DNA of 64,000 nt. Source: Chaetoderma sp. LZ-2023a. Lineage: Eukaryota > Mollusca > Caudofoveata > Chaetodermatida > Chaetodermatidae. A program made the translations under genes and the position numbers. Below, in pieces: positions 9,790-21,322 of the stretch (the first letter of the stretch is position 1; every line of letters begins with the position of its first letter). The stretch lies in the NCBI GenBank assembly GCA_034401795.1, contig CM067372.1:33583045-33647044 (forward strand). Reading direction: 5' to 3'. The notes under the pieces are model-generated. The model was given only the letters and a program-made list of their open reading frames with translations, was not told the DNA's origin and ran no database searches.

Positions 9790-12262
9790 CGAGGTGTGTC
9801 AGTCCTACCAGCTAAATGGGTAAACTTACTTGGATACTTGGTGGGTTAGCTGTCTTCGCCAAGGGGCACAGTTCTCGGTTTTCTTTGAAGAATTCCACAG
9901 TAGGTGTGCATACGACAGACTCTGGTAGATTATTCCAGTCCTCAACTACTCTGGATGGAAAGAAATCTTTAGCTAAATCTGTGTTGCATCATTGTTTAAA
10001 AGGTTTGAATGAATGTCCTCGAAGGTCCCTTAGAGGTCACTGAAAGTGTTGTTGGATCTGTGGCATAATAGCCGTTACGGTATTTGTAGGTCTCGATGAG
10101 ATCTGTACGTCTTCTTCTGTCCTCTAGCATAGTGGTAGGAATTTCGCTGCACGGTTTATAGCACAGTTTATGCACCTTTTCCAATGGCTGTTTATCTGTA
10201 ACCAGATGTTGATAATGTCGTGATTATATTTGGTGATCTGTTGTTGAAGCATCTTTTGAGCATTCCTATTTTCTGCTTGGTTTTATTTACTATGGTTGTA
10301 ATATGTGGTGATGGTGTTAGAAACTAAAACGCCTAAGACTCTCGATCTGTTCCTGTATCTCTATATTTGGTGATCTGTTGTTGAAGCATCTTTTGATCAT
10401 TCATATTTTCTGCTTGGCTTTGTTTACTATCGTTGTAATATGTGGTGATGGTGTTAGAAACTAAAATGCCTAGGTCTCTCTGTTCTGTTTCCTCTTTTAA
10501 GTAATGTCTGTTGAGCGAGTACAAAAAATGTTTGGATGATCTGATTCTTAGGACGATACATTTTTCAGCATTGAACCTCGTTAGCCATATCTTAGACCAA
10601 GCAGCGAGAGAGTCTGGCAGGTCGTAAACGAATAGCAGAAAAAGTACAGGGCCCAGGCTAGAACCCTGTGGTACACCGCTTGTAATGGGTTTTCAGTCTG
10701 AATGTCCATTTCTTAAAATGACACGTTGCCGTCTATGGGATAGGAAAGATTTGATCCATAGTAAAATGTGTCCCTTTATTCCTAGATTTTGCAGTTTATG
10801 TATGAGGTGTGCATTTATTACTGTATCAAACGCTTTGCTGAAATCTAAATAAATTGCATCAGTTTGTTTATTGTCGTCGTAAACTGAGAAGCAATCTGAC
10901 ATGCACTCGATGCGTTGCATGATACAAGAGCACATCTTCTGAAAGCCATGCTGATGGCAAGATATTAGCTGATTATCATCAATGTGTTGCCACAGTGTAT
11001 TGAGGACAAGTCTTTCCATTAGCTTGCATATTTGGCTGGTTAAACCTACAGGTACATAGTTATTTGGTGAGAGCTGAGATCCATTTTTGAATAGAGGAGT
11101 TACATCTACGTCCCTCCAGTCTTGTGGGATGGTGCCAGATCCTAGCGATAAGTTGAAGACATTTGTAAGTGGTACAGCAAATTCATGAACTTCACTAAGT
11201 ACATTCACGTGGATGCCATCTGGCCCTACTGCTTTATTTCTTTTCAGTTTACTGAGCTTGTGCTTGACCTGTTTCACTGTGATATTCATGTTTTACACGC
11301 ATTTGCTGATATACTTAGATATTGTTGGGAGAGAACATGGTTCATCTGTCTCTTGGTTGAGAACTTATATGAATAAATCGCTAAGTAGATTTGCATTTTT
11401 GTTGTCATCTGTGATACGATTGCCATTCGATTCTAATGTGTCTACTGTCGCTGATGACCTTGTGAAATGTCTGCAATAGTTGTAAAAAGGTTTTGGATCG
11501 TCTTTAATTCGCATGCCTAACGATTTTTTATAGTCAACCTGTGCCTTACGGGTTACTTCTTTTACTCTGTGTGTTTCTTTGTCGTGTAGAATGCAGTCTG
11601 CTGATAATCCTGAAATTCTTGCTTTGACCCAGGCTTTACACTTTATTTTCTTTGCTCGTTTCACAGTGGTGTAGCGAGACCATGGAGACTTATGTCTCTG
11701 TCCAGCGTTTACTGTCTTTGTTGGGATGAATTTGTCACATAAGTCTTGGTAGTATGATTTGAAGGTCTCCTATTTCTCATCGACAGACTGTTTGTCTAAG
11801 ACCATATTCCAGTCAATATCTCCAACAGCTTTGTTTAGGGACACATAGTCACCTTTTGAGTAGAGATAGATTTTCCGATTAGCTAGGCTGATTCATGGAG
11901 CAGGTACTTTAAGTGTTAGGTTGACACACATATGGTTACTAGTGCTGAATGGTTCCTCAACTACTATGGACTTAATCATTTCAGGATTTCCGCTGATGGC
12001 CAAGTCCAGTATGTTGTTTGCTCATGTTGGTGAGCTGACAAGTTGAGTTAGCAGGTTTTCTTCTAAGGTGTCTAAAATTTATAAAAAGTCTAAAAAGTGG
12101 CCTACCAATATGACGTTCTCTGTGTTAATGCTGTCGATGGAGTCGCAGATAATATTGAAGTGAGGTTCTTTTCCTCTTTTTGGTCGGTATGCAATGCCTA
12201 TGGTCAGTTCGGTTTTTAGATACAGGTTAACTGTGATCCATAACATTTCAGCTTTGATGTCA
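9790..12262 (-). pseudogene. CR1-like non-LTR retrotransposon, endonuclease to C-terminus, broken
   Basis: From high to low coordinate on the minus strand, the order is as follows. An endonuclease end (TIGIAYRPKRG, ENVILVGHFLDF) lies near 12,100-12,262. A linker is at 11,664-11,365 (KAQVDYKKSLGMRIKDDPK). An RT core is at 11,289-10,693, with NKAVGPDGIHVNVL, IYLDFSKAFDTV and SHRRQRVILRNG. A thumb remnant is at 10,524-10,333 (EQRDLGILVSNT). The ORF tail is at 10,184-9,790 (TDLIETYKYRNGYY, FFPSRVVEDWNNLPESVV). Frameshifts separate the parts. The GDFN motif of the endonuclease reads GHFL, which would harm the nuclease. The 5' side is cut by the gypsy fragment at 12,262. Confidence 0.8.
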
Positions 12263-12840
12263 TCTTTCAAAAGGCATGCGTTCAGCTTCAGCTTGAGGCT
12301 AGTCTCTTCCAAATGATCTAGGACCAGTTGGAGGTGGAAGAGGACAACTTCGAAGGTATGCCATAGACAACTACTTCGTCGATATAACAAAGACAGATTT
12401 TCCATTGCAACTGTCTCAAAACAAAGGTGCTTGGTGCATTGCACAAACCGAGCGGCGTTTTGCTGGTACAACACATCCCTACAAACGAAAGCTGTTTTCT
12501 CTTTGTCTGGGTCATTCGTTGTCAGCCGCCGGTAGCCACTTTCCAATTCTAAGCTACTGAACCATGCTGTAGTGGCTAAAATGTCTAAAGTCTGGTCGAT
12601 GTGTGATAACGGATAGGAATCCCTGACCATATGGTTATTCAGACGCCTATGGTCAATGCAGAAGCGTAGGCTGCTATCTTTCTTGTTCACCACGATGATA
12701 GGGCTGGGCCATGGTGAAAGAGATGGCTCAATGATGTCAGACGTCAGCATGTCTTCAATCTGCTATTTGGACACCTCCTCTTTAAGGATAGGAAGATGAC
12801 AAATAGGCTGTCTCACTGGGAAGTGGTGGACTCTAAGATA
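12262..12840 (-). pseudogene. Ty3/gypsy RT fragment
   Basis: On the minus strand this reads as a gypsy RT. It has EDMLTSDIIEPSLSPWPSPI, VNKKDSSLRFCIDHRRLNN, LGLCNAPSTF and LKLKLNACLL. The catalytic box that is normally Y-x-D-D reads Y-I-D-E (LCYIDEVVVYG), and at least one frameshift separates it from the N-terminal part. Integrase and RNase H are absent. The fragment runs in frame straight into the CR1 endonuclease remnant, so the apparent 223-codon protein is an artefact of two joined elements. Confidence 0.8.
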
Positions 12841-12947
12841 TAAACATAATTGCGAAATATAACATGACATCATGTAGGATACAACCAGTAAAACATGACA
12901 ATTACATTCATGAACAAAAAGGGATGGAGGGACTGGGAGAGGGATGG

Positions 12948-13041
12948 TGTGTGTGTGTGTGTGCGTACGCGCGTGTGCGTGCGTGCACGCATGCGTGTAC
13001 ATGTGTGTGCATGCGTGTGTGTGTGCGCGCGCGTGTGTGTG

Positions 13042-13097
<56 letters not shown>

Positions 13098-13250
13098 TGT
13101 GTGTGTGCGTGCGTGTGGATGCGTGTGTGTGTGGATGCGTGGGTGTGCGTGTGCGTATGTGCATGTGTTTGTGTGTGCGAGTCGTGTGCGTGCGTGCGTG
13201 CGTGAGCGTGCGTGCGTGCGTGCGTGAGCGTGCGTGGGGGAGAGCTCATC
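12948..13250. repeat. (GT)n/(GCGT)n microsatellite block
   Basis: About 300 bp of alternating GT, GCGT and GCGC steps, with long pure runs at 13,034-13,099. Such purine-pyrimidine alternation can adopt Z-DNA. The Cys/Val- and His/Thr-rich frames on either strand are artefacts. Confidence 0.95.
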
Positions 13251-13256
13251 TATTAA

Positions 13257-13258
13257 AA

Positions 13259-13316
<58 letters not shown>
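13257..13316. repeat. (ATT)n microsatellite
   Basis: About 19 ATT units directly after the GT block. It may be the tail of a lost retroelement. Confidence 0.95.
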
Positions 13317-13598
13317 CTCTCCTATACAGTTTTACATTTGATGTCTTGTTCCGGAGAACAGGTGCCTTGTTATAGTTAGACTAGAGCACAGTTCATAATA
13401 GAATTAATAATGCTAAACGAAGTTGGCACGCTTCCAGATCAAGACAGTCGGTTAACATGTTAATTAGTGAGAGGTTTCCGCTGAACACTTCGAGCATTAT
13501 CGGATTGAAACACACCGCTATGTATTTGGTCTGACCTGTCTCATAATGATTCAATAATGATTCAATGGTAGTGATTTTACAAATTGCTATTATGTACG

Positions 13599-13782
13599 GG
13601 TGAGATTTTGTCAGGGTGGGATTATGTCTGGTTGAATTTTGTCCTGGTGGGATTTTGTTCAGTGGGATTTTGTCCAGGTGGGATTATGTCCAGGTGGGAT
13701 TATGTGAAGTGGGATTATGTATGGGTGGGATTTGGTTCAGTGGGATTATGTCCGGTCAGATTTTGTCTTGTGGGGTTTTGTC
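13599..13782. repeat. Minisatellite of ~17-bp unit GTGGGATTTTGTCCAG
   Basis: About ten imperfect copies of GTGGGATT(T/A)TGTCCAG are in tandem. On the minus strand the repeat continues in frame from the RT tail at 13,783-13,920 and reads GQNPT-like pentapeptides before stops appear. Confidence 0.85.
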
Positions 13783-13920
13783 CGCGCACCATTGCTGGTA
13801 GGTTGTTCCATTCATTTACTACTCTATTTGTAAAGCAGTTTGCCCATAATGTGGTACATGATCGGTGTTTGGCAAGTTTTAAATTACATCCCATCGAAAA
13901 ATCCTATAATGATTTCTGAG
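13783..13920 (-). pseudogene. CR1-like ORF2 C-terminal tail fragment
   Basis: Minus-strand codons give KLAKHRSCTTLWANCF, TNRVVNEWNNLPAMV, the common end of CR1-like ORF2 proteins. Nothing else of the element is present, and the minisatellite begins right after it. Confidence 0.6.
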
Positions 13921-14039
13921 AAGCCTCACCAAAAAACACAACCATAAACATTAGTAAACTACAGATTGATGAGTACCATCTCTCGCTGAATAGTAATCCA
14001 TCAAGAGGAGTCTATACCCATGTATAATTAAATGCTAAA

Positions 14040-14297
14040 AACTGTAAAACCCTAAATGATGACAGCTTTAAGAAATTGGTGTGGAGTACATGGACGACAC
14101 AACACAAGGAAAACATTCTTGTTGGTTGCATTTACAGAAGTCCCAACTCAGATGGCCCAAATAATAATAAACTCATAAGTCTGTTAAACAAGGGTGACAC
14201 AGCAAACGCAGACAACATTGTTATAGTAGGGGATTTCAACTTCCCATTGATTAACTACTGCACTGGAACTGCACGCCCACACTTTGTGGTTGCATAA
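14040..14297 (+). pseudogene. Non-LTR endonuclease fragment (CR1/jockey type)
   Basis: Plus-strand codons show VWSTWTTQHKENILVGCIYR, SPNSD and IVGDFNFPLINY, where GDFN is a conserved APE-type endonuclease motif. The coding match stops at about 14,277, where the fold-back element begins. The frame ends at a stop a few codons later. Confidence 0.7.
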
Positions 14298-15863
14298 AGA
14301 GACACTAGCATAGAGGAACGGGACATGGATAGTGACTGAACAAGCATATGTATACCGTCACAAAGTCATACTGCAATTCTTTCAATACAATGGCCTTATC
14401 GTGGAGTAGCCTGTGTATCGACAAAACATGCTTTGTAGCGATTTCAATTATCGCTATATAGGTCTCTGCTGTCCGCATGTTGTGATAGCATGAATAGACA
14501 CTAGCATAGAGAAGGAGCTCGGAGAGCGACAAACACAGAAAATGAAAACAACAGCAATAAGACAAATCACACCCTCCACAAGTCAGCATGCAAACAAATG
14601 CTAGGCACAACAGGGTGTAGCCATGAGTGTATGTGGCATATTGCAGCTAATGCGGAGAACACTCATCTGCACCACAGCATTTACTCAAATCAGTATTAAC
14701 CCTTGCCAATCTGATGTCAGAATTTTAAATTTCAAATTAAATTAAAAGATGATCTGTGTTCATTTGTTGGTGAATTTGGTGGATGATGTTGCTGTCGTAG
14801 ACACCAACATCATTAACCAAATTGTTAGAAAATGTACACCAGTTTCCTATTTATTGGCACAGAAAAAGATAGACTATTGACATCAGAGTGGTAATGGTCA
14901 AAGTCTTAAATGAAATGGTTTCGAGGAGACTTAAAATTTAAGCAAAAACAGTCAGATCGTTCAAGATCAAACTAGAAATCGACTTCAAGTAAAAAACCTT
15001 TGAATTAGACTGAACAAGCCATACTGTACAACAAAAACACCGAGGAAATAACAAACCAATGGCGTATGCCTCGTAAAATGATGATGATCACCATCATTTT
15101 ACGAGGCATAAGCCACTGGCTTGTTATTGCTTCAGTACTTTCAATAGTTCTTTCTTTGATATCTAGTTTGTTCTGAATGATTTGACTGTTGTTGATTAAT
15201 TAAGTCTCCTCGAAACCTTTAGATTTAAAAGTTCAACCCTTACCACCCCGATGTCAACATTCTATATTTTGCTGTGTAAAAAAACAAAGAAACTGATGTA
15301 CACTTCTCAACAGTTTGGTTGATGATGTTCATGTCTACGACAGCAACATCCTCCACCAAATTTGCCAAAAAATGAACACCAGATCATTTTTTAATTTAAT
15401 GTGAAAATTTAAAATCTTGACGTCGGAGTGACAATGGTTAACTCTGATTTCTGGAAATGCTGTGGTGCGGATGGGTGTTCCCCACGCCAGCTGCGGTGTG
15501 CCACATACACTCATGGCTACACCCTTCTGCGCATAGCATTTGTTTGCACGCTGACTTGTGGAGGCCGTGGTTGGTCTTATTGCTGTTGTTTTCATTTTCT
15601 GTGTTTGTCGCTATCCAAACCCCTTCTCTATGCTAGTGTCTATTCATGCTACCACAAAATGTGGACGTGGAAAGCAGAGACCTATCTACCGATTATTGAA
15701 ATAGCTACAAAGCATGTTTTGTCGATACACAGGCTACTCCAAGAAAAGGCCACTGTATTGAAAGAATTGCAGTATGACTCTGTGATGGTATACATATGCC
15801 TGTTCAGTCGCTATCCGAGTCTCCTCCTCTACGCTAGTGTCTCTATGCAACCACAAAGTGTGG
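14277..15863. mobile_element. Large imperfect fold-back (inverted repeat) element
   Basis: The two halves are inverted copies of each other: CCACACTTTGTGG at 14,277 pairs with CCACAAAGTGTGG ending at 15,863. Strong matches include the stretch with CATGCTTTGTAGCGATTTC on the left and its reverse complement near 15,700. The centre is a tight palindrome (ATGCCTCGTAAAATGATG and its complement) around 15,086. The inner arms have diverged more. The right arm holds a partial second copy of its own end (15,627 and 15,827), and a third copy of the CAGCAACATCCTCCACCAAA motif lies just outside at 15,945. No transposase is seen. Confidence 0.7.
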
Positions 15864-16200
15864 ACGTGGAAGCAGAGATGTATCTACTGGTAATTGGAAT
15901 TGCTGCAGAGCACGTGATGATAATCACGATGTTGCTGTTTATGACTGCAGCATCCTCCACCAAACCTGCCTAGAGAATGTAGCACCAGTCCCTCTGCTTT
16001 ATTTAAAGAATTAATAACCATGCCATTAGAGTGACAAGGGCTAGGGTTAGGGAAGAAGCGAAATAATGAGACTTCGTCTATACCGAATATGTCCACTAGG
16101 AAGATGACATATGGACCAGACAAAGATTTTTTGAATGACGTACAGATCATACATGTAGGCGAGCCGACAAACTGACACAATTGCATCACATAATAACTTG

Positions 16201-16248
<48 letters not shown>

Positions 16249-16267
16249 TTAATAATAATAATAATAA
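16201..16267. repeat. (AAT)n microsatellite
   Basis: About 21 AAT units with one break. Nothing identifiable flanks it. Confidence 0.95.
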
Positions 16268-17169
16268 GTTAGCTAGTATTTGTGCCGAATTTCTTATGGT
16301 AAATATAGATTGATAAAATGCTTTAAATAGTAAAAAACATTGACGCAGAATTGGAATAGGTAAGGTGGGATTGACTCATACTGGCAGTAATCGCCCACTG
16401 CAGGTACAGCGTAAATATGAGATCTGGCTGTTAGGTTAGAAAAAGGATTAGGTTTGACACTTTCGACCCCTCTGGCCTGTTCCTTTGTTTCCTTTATCTA
16501 TGCAATGTCTGGATATGTTGGGACTCGCCAGCCTGAAAGCCGCTGTCGCATTAGTTAAAGCAGGATGTTCCAGTCTACCCAGTCTCAAAAGATTCAGCAT
16601 TGACCAGCTCACATATCGTGGATTAAAATTTAATGCTAGTGGTATGTGGCGCCTCGCCACTACCCGACCACCAGTTTTATCTGTCAGACATGGGACTAAC
16701 ACACTCAATCCGTTTGGTTAGGTTAAGCACATTCAACCCAGTAATCTTTTCACGCTGCGTTCCATGAATATCAGCTACTAGACAGTTAGTAATCTGTTTG
16801 ATATGCTGGGCTATCTTGACCAAAGACCGTCAGTTGCAGTGGTAGAAACAGTTCCTAATCAATACAGCACCAGCATTGGCAGACATATATTATCTTGTTA
16901 GGTCTTGAGGTTTATTTGGCTCTGCAGGGTTCAAAGGGTTAATCCGGCACTTCGGTATTTGCATTGATGTTGATTAGTGTGTTGTGCATGGTCACGGTGT
17001 GTCGGATAGCATGGAGGGTATCGTAAGTATCAAATGATAACAGGTGGTTGTCTAGCCTGTCAATCTAGTGTTTTGGCAAAGCCAAGCTCTATTCCCACAG
17101 TTTATGGTTGACTAGTTTGTAACGTGCAAATTGAATTCACCTGACGTGAATTGGTGGTGGTGCTGCTGG

Positions 17170-17170
<1 letters not shown>
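16268..17170. other. No gene recognised
   Basis: Frames of up to about 85 codons occur on both strands near 16,448-16,721 but resemble nothing I know, and no element ends were found. Confidence 0.45.
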
Positions 17171-17260
<90 letters not shown>

Positions 17261-17277
17261 CGGTGGCGGCGGCGGCG

Positions 17278-17347
<70 letters not shown>
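17171..17347. repeat. (AGT)n microsatellite with GGC core
   Basis: Two long AGT runs flank a short (GGC)n core at 17,262-17,277. It lies at the 3' side of the minus-strand L2-like element, so it may derive from that element's (ACT)n tail. Confidence 0.95.
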
Positions 17348-18620
17348 CTTGCTTTGTTTTGACGACTGATGTTTTTAGAGTTAGGGTTGATTATCAGTGA
17401 GTCCAAACATTGACAAATACAGTTGTACTACACGTTGGTATCCGCCCATTATGGACTCCCTGGCAATTTTCTTAAAGGATTTTCTATTTAGGAGCTGTCC
17501 TCATATCTTTGTGCTGGTGCTGTTCCATAATATGTTGGCTGTTATTGTAATGCATTGCGCTCCTGTTGTGAATTGTGTATGTAGATTATGTTTATTTCTA
17601 GTATTGTGTGTGTGGATGTCAGTGTTGAATGTAAAGTTGGAGGCTATGGTGTATGGCAATGCATTGTGGTGAAAGTCTCTTACAATATTATACATCTGTA
17701 ATTTGCATATGTCTTTGATTTTAAGTAATTTCGCCGTTTCGAATATATTCTGGCCCACTTCTGTTTTAGTAAAGAGTTTGATGCATTTTTCTCTGAAGGT
17801 TTTGAAGTTTTGTTGGTTTGCTCTTGTGTGCTGCAGTCCGGATAGCATTGCAATATGTGAGATGAGGGAGGACAAGAGTGCAGTACAGAGTTTTAACAGT
17901 GTCTGGTGTCATGTATGGCTGAAATCTTTTGATAATATCTACGCCCCTGGCCACTTTTGCCGTAACGATTTCAATTTGCTTAGCCCAGGTCAGATGTTTG
18001 TCCAAGTATGCTCCAAGAAATTTAGCGAATGGGGCTTCTTCGATCTCCTTATTGTTAATGTAGATTTTTGGAATTTAATTTTTCTTTAGTTTCGTCATGT
18101 TTGTAAATAACATATAATTTGTTTTATCAACATTTAGTGATAGTTTATTTATTGAAAACCAATTCGTAATTTCTTCCATTTCTTTATTTACTTTTGCTAT
18201 CTTTTAATCTATTTATGTTCTCATCGCAGCAAAAGGCATTGGTGTCATCAGCGAACAGTATTAGTGACATATGCCTACAGAGGTTTGGTAAGTCATTCAT
18301 ATATAGAAGGAGCAGCAGGGGCCAAGAATAGATCCCTGAGGAACACCACAAGTTAGTTTTCTGGTTTCAGAGCATGTTGTATTAGATTGTACCCATTGAG
18401 TTCTTTCACTCAGATAGCTCTGAAACCAGTCGAGTGCCCATCCTCTTATACCGTAATATGCAAGTTTATCTAATAGGATTTGATGGTTAATTGTGTCAAA
18501 AGCTTTCGAGAGGTCCAAAAATGCCTATTATGCTTGGCTTTTTTTCTAATGATTTGATAATTTTTTTATGTCATTTCTACTATTGCAAGCATTGTTGAGT
18601 GTTTTTCACGGAATCCATAT

Positions 18621-18693
<73 letters not shown>

Positions 18694-20432
18694 AAATTTG
18701 ATATAAATTGATTTTTATACAGATAGTTTATCAGTCTATTATACATTAAGAGTTCTAAGAGTTTTGAGAAAAGTGGAAGTATGGAGAGTGGTCTGTAATT
18801 TGAAAAGTTAGTAGAATCCTTGGCTTTGTATATTGGTGTAACACGGACCATTTTTAGTTTTACTGGGAAGATACCTTGGACTAAGGATAGATTGTAGATG
18901 TGGCTGAGTGGAATAAGCATATCCTCTGCACAGGTTTTAAAGATACGCCATTTAAAGCCATTGATACCGGCACTTTTTGTTGGGTTGAATTAAGATGTTA
19001 AGAATTTCTTCTGTGTTAGTAGGGTGGCTAAGGGAAGATGACAGATAGCTGCCTGTGAGGTAATCGGTAAATTCGCTGTTAGATGTTGACTGAATTTTAT
19101 TTGAGAGTTCTGGTCCTGTATTGACAAAATACTCATTAAATCCATTAACAATTTCGAGTTTGTCTGTAATGACCTTGTTATTGCAGAGAAATTGAGTTTA
19201 TTGCGCTTTGTTTGTCTTTTTAAAAGTGATTTTCCATGTCTCTTTTATGTCATTTTTTGACTGCTCAAATTTACTATGGTAGTATGGTTTCATAGCCGTT
19301 TTTATTTGATCTAATTTATTTAGGTATTTTTAATAGGGGTTCGTTACGCTTTGTTTGACTCTTAGTGAATGTCAAGTATAGTTGATTTTTTTTGTGGCAG
19401 GCAACTATAAGTCTATTCGTGAGCTACGGCTTACTAAGGTTGTGCTTATACCGCTTTTTTTCTTTCATAGGGAAGCTGTAGAAGGTTGTACAGATACCAT
19501 GGAATTTGTTGTAGGCATGTTCATAAGAATGTATGTCTATTATTGTACACCAGTCAACCTCTGACATGGACCTTTTGAAATTTTCAATATTGACCTGTGA
19601 GTAATCTCTGTATTTAAACCTTTCACGCTCAAATTGTTTTTGAAATGTTTGTTGTTTTTCTAATAAAAATATTGGTAGATGATCTGAAATGTCAGCTACA
19701 AAGGTTCCGACTTGAGTTTTGTTAATGTCCTGATTAATGTTATTGCAGATTATGTTGTCAATGACAGTGGCCGTGGATTCGGTTAATCTACTTGGTTTGG
19801 TTGTTGTCGGATAGTAAAAGTAAGTATTTAACAGGTTGATGAAGTCTTTTGTTTGACAACAGTTCTGTATTTTCAGATCAATATTGAAATCACCCATGAG
19901 GTGGGCCGTCTTGTTTTCATCTTGAATTATATCTAGAATTTTGCCTAGTGATTCGATAAATTTGTTACAGTCACTGCCAGTATATATATAAATTGTACCC
20001 ATGATTTTGTTTTTGCCTTTTTGTATTGGAATTTCCATGAATATTGTCTCAATGTGTTCTTCAGTTATGGAGAGGCTTTCACGTTCAATGTACTGACTTT
20101 TATCCTTTATGTACATGCCTACACCGCCTCCTCCATCCTTGTCAATGTTGTTAGTTCGGTGTTTTTCAATAAATGTATAATTATTTTTGTTTACATGTGG
20201 GTTGGTGATTGCGAACATGTAATCAGTGTCGTCTTGGATGTTGTTATATGGAAATATTGCTGTGTTGCAGCTTAGGCACCACCACGGTTGCTCATCAGTC
20301 TCAGGCCGTAAATAGTCAAATGAGTTTAGTTCAGAGCATCTCAGGTGAACCCAATTATTACACGAGTCACATAGTAATGCCTTCTGGTTAATTTAACAGA
20401 TTTTTTACAAGTAGAGCAGGGGAATTTAGTGG
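17348..20432 (-). pseudogene. L2/CR1-like non-LTR retrotransposon, nearly full length but broken
   Basis: Order on the minus strand: a PHD-like zinc finger remnant at 20,432-20,274; an endonuclease at 20,218-19,424 with GGGGVGMYIKD, LMGDFNIDL, ATVIDNIICN and ADISDHLPIF; an RT core at 18,920-18,297 with [31 protein letters not shown] and [11 protein letters not shown]; the RT thumb at 18,005-17,766 (DKHLTWAKQIE, LVLPHLTYCN); and an ORF tail at 17,875-17,501 with HTHNTRNKHNLHTQ. Frameshifts separate these blocks. An A-rich run and (TA)n at 18,622-18,690 interrupt the RT between KNQFI and QYGFREKHST. The F-A-D-D block lies in a frame-shifted part that I did not recover. Family is inferred from tail and endonuclease style. 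Confidence 0.8.
20274..20432 (-). other. PHD-finger-like zinc motif upstream of the endonuclease
   Basis: Minus-strand codons give FPCSTCKKSVK and then, after a one-base shift, NQKALLCDSCNNWVHLRCS and WWCLSCNTA. The spacing C-x2-C, C-x2-C, H-x2-C, C-x2-C is that of a PHD finger. PHD domains are known in CR1-like non-LTR elements. The second part runs in frame into the endonuclease. Confidence 0.65.
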
Positions 20433-21229
20433 GCATTAGGCTGTGGGAAGGGATTGGATATTAGGATGAAGAGAATTAGCGGACTGGCTACTTGATGGGG
20501 GGGGGGGGGGTATCCTGGCAATTGCTGATGTTTGTTGTTCTGTTCCAGGTAACAGAGGCAAGGCAAAATTAGCAGAAATCAAAACAGAAAAAGAAAATTA
20601 TAACTGGTATGCAAAAAAAAAAAAGAAGAAAATAGGCGAGGTCAACTAATTTTGGCATTGCATGCAAAAAAATAAGCATAGCACGCATGCGCCATAACAA
20701 AGCAGAATAAAACAGAGCAAGGCATTTAATAAAATTAGAATCATAAGCAGTGATGTGCATATTCAAGTGCATTAATTATAACATTGCTATAACAGTAATT
20801 AGCCCAATAGTATTAATTCAGATATCATGCTGATGTATACTCAGGTAAACACAAGAAAGGATAATCTACAGACAATATTGGTAAACAGGTGAATCTAAAA
20901 AAACATGCTACTCAGTTAGCTGAGTCTATTTCTGAATAAGACCTTATGCAACTCTTTACTTAACCCTTTCACTGACAGATGCTTGCGAAAGCAGATAATT
21001 TATGATATAAAACTTAAGCTGTTGGATATTTGAAGCTAACCTGACTGGAAGCTGCATAACGCAGAAATGTACCCATCATATGATGGCATAATCATCTACG
21101 CGCTGTGTAGAATGACATCATAATGGATGACGTCATGAATGACGTCGATAAGTACGTCACGAACGCATATTTGAAGACGGTCTATGCCTTGTTGTACAAA
21201 TTGTTTGCTTTTACTATTTAATAAATATT
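20433..21229. other. No gene seen; G-run and A-rich patch
   Basis: Contains a G-run near 20,499-20,511, an A-rich stretch near 20,613-20,630, and a cluster of TGACGTCA-like half-sites at 21,128-21,160. No coding frame looks real. Confidence 0.45.
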
Positions 21230-21322
21230 CTGTTGAATATTTTGTAACTAATTTGACTGGGCGCTGTTGCTGCCTATGGCAGCAACAGCACCCAGTCTAA
21301 TTAGTTACAAAATATTCAACAG
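21230..21322. repeat. Near-perfect hairpin: 45-bp arms, 3-base loop
   Basis: The left arm (21,230-21,274, starting CTGTTGAATATTTTG) and right arm (21,278-21,322) are reverse complements with two mismatches, around the loop TAT. I see no further transposon features around it. Confidence 0.95.

Noticed and set aside
12763-13375. Cys/Val/Arg- and His/Thr-rich frames of 110-143 codons
   Set aside because: They arise from GT/GCGT repeats in all phases and have no domain content.
15428-15973. 181-codon frame as a secreted Cys-rich protein
   Set aside because: It runs through the right arm of the fold-back and changes with arm repeats; no sign of selection.
16448-16721. Opposed frames of 78 and 86 codons as possible genes
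   Set aside because: No recognisable motif, and the two overlap antisense, as chance frames often do.
17131-17406. Poly-Ser, poly-Val and poly-Tyr frames
   Set aside because: Trinucleotide repeat artefacts.
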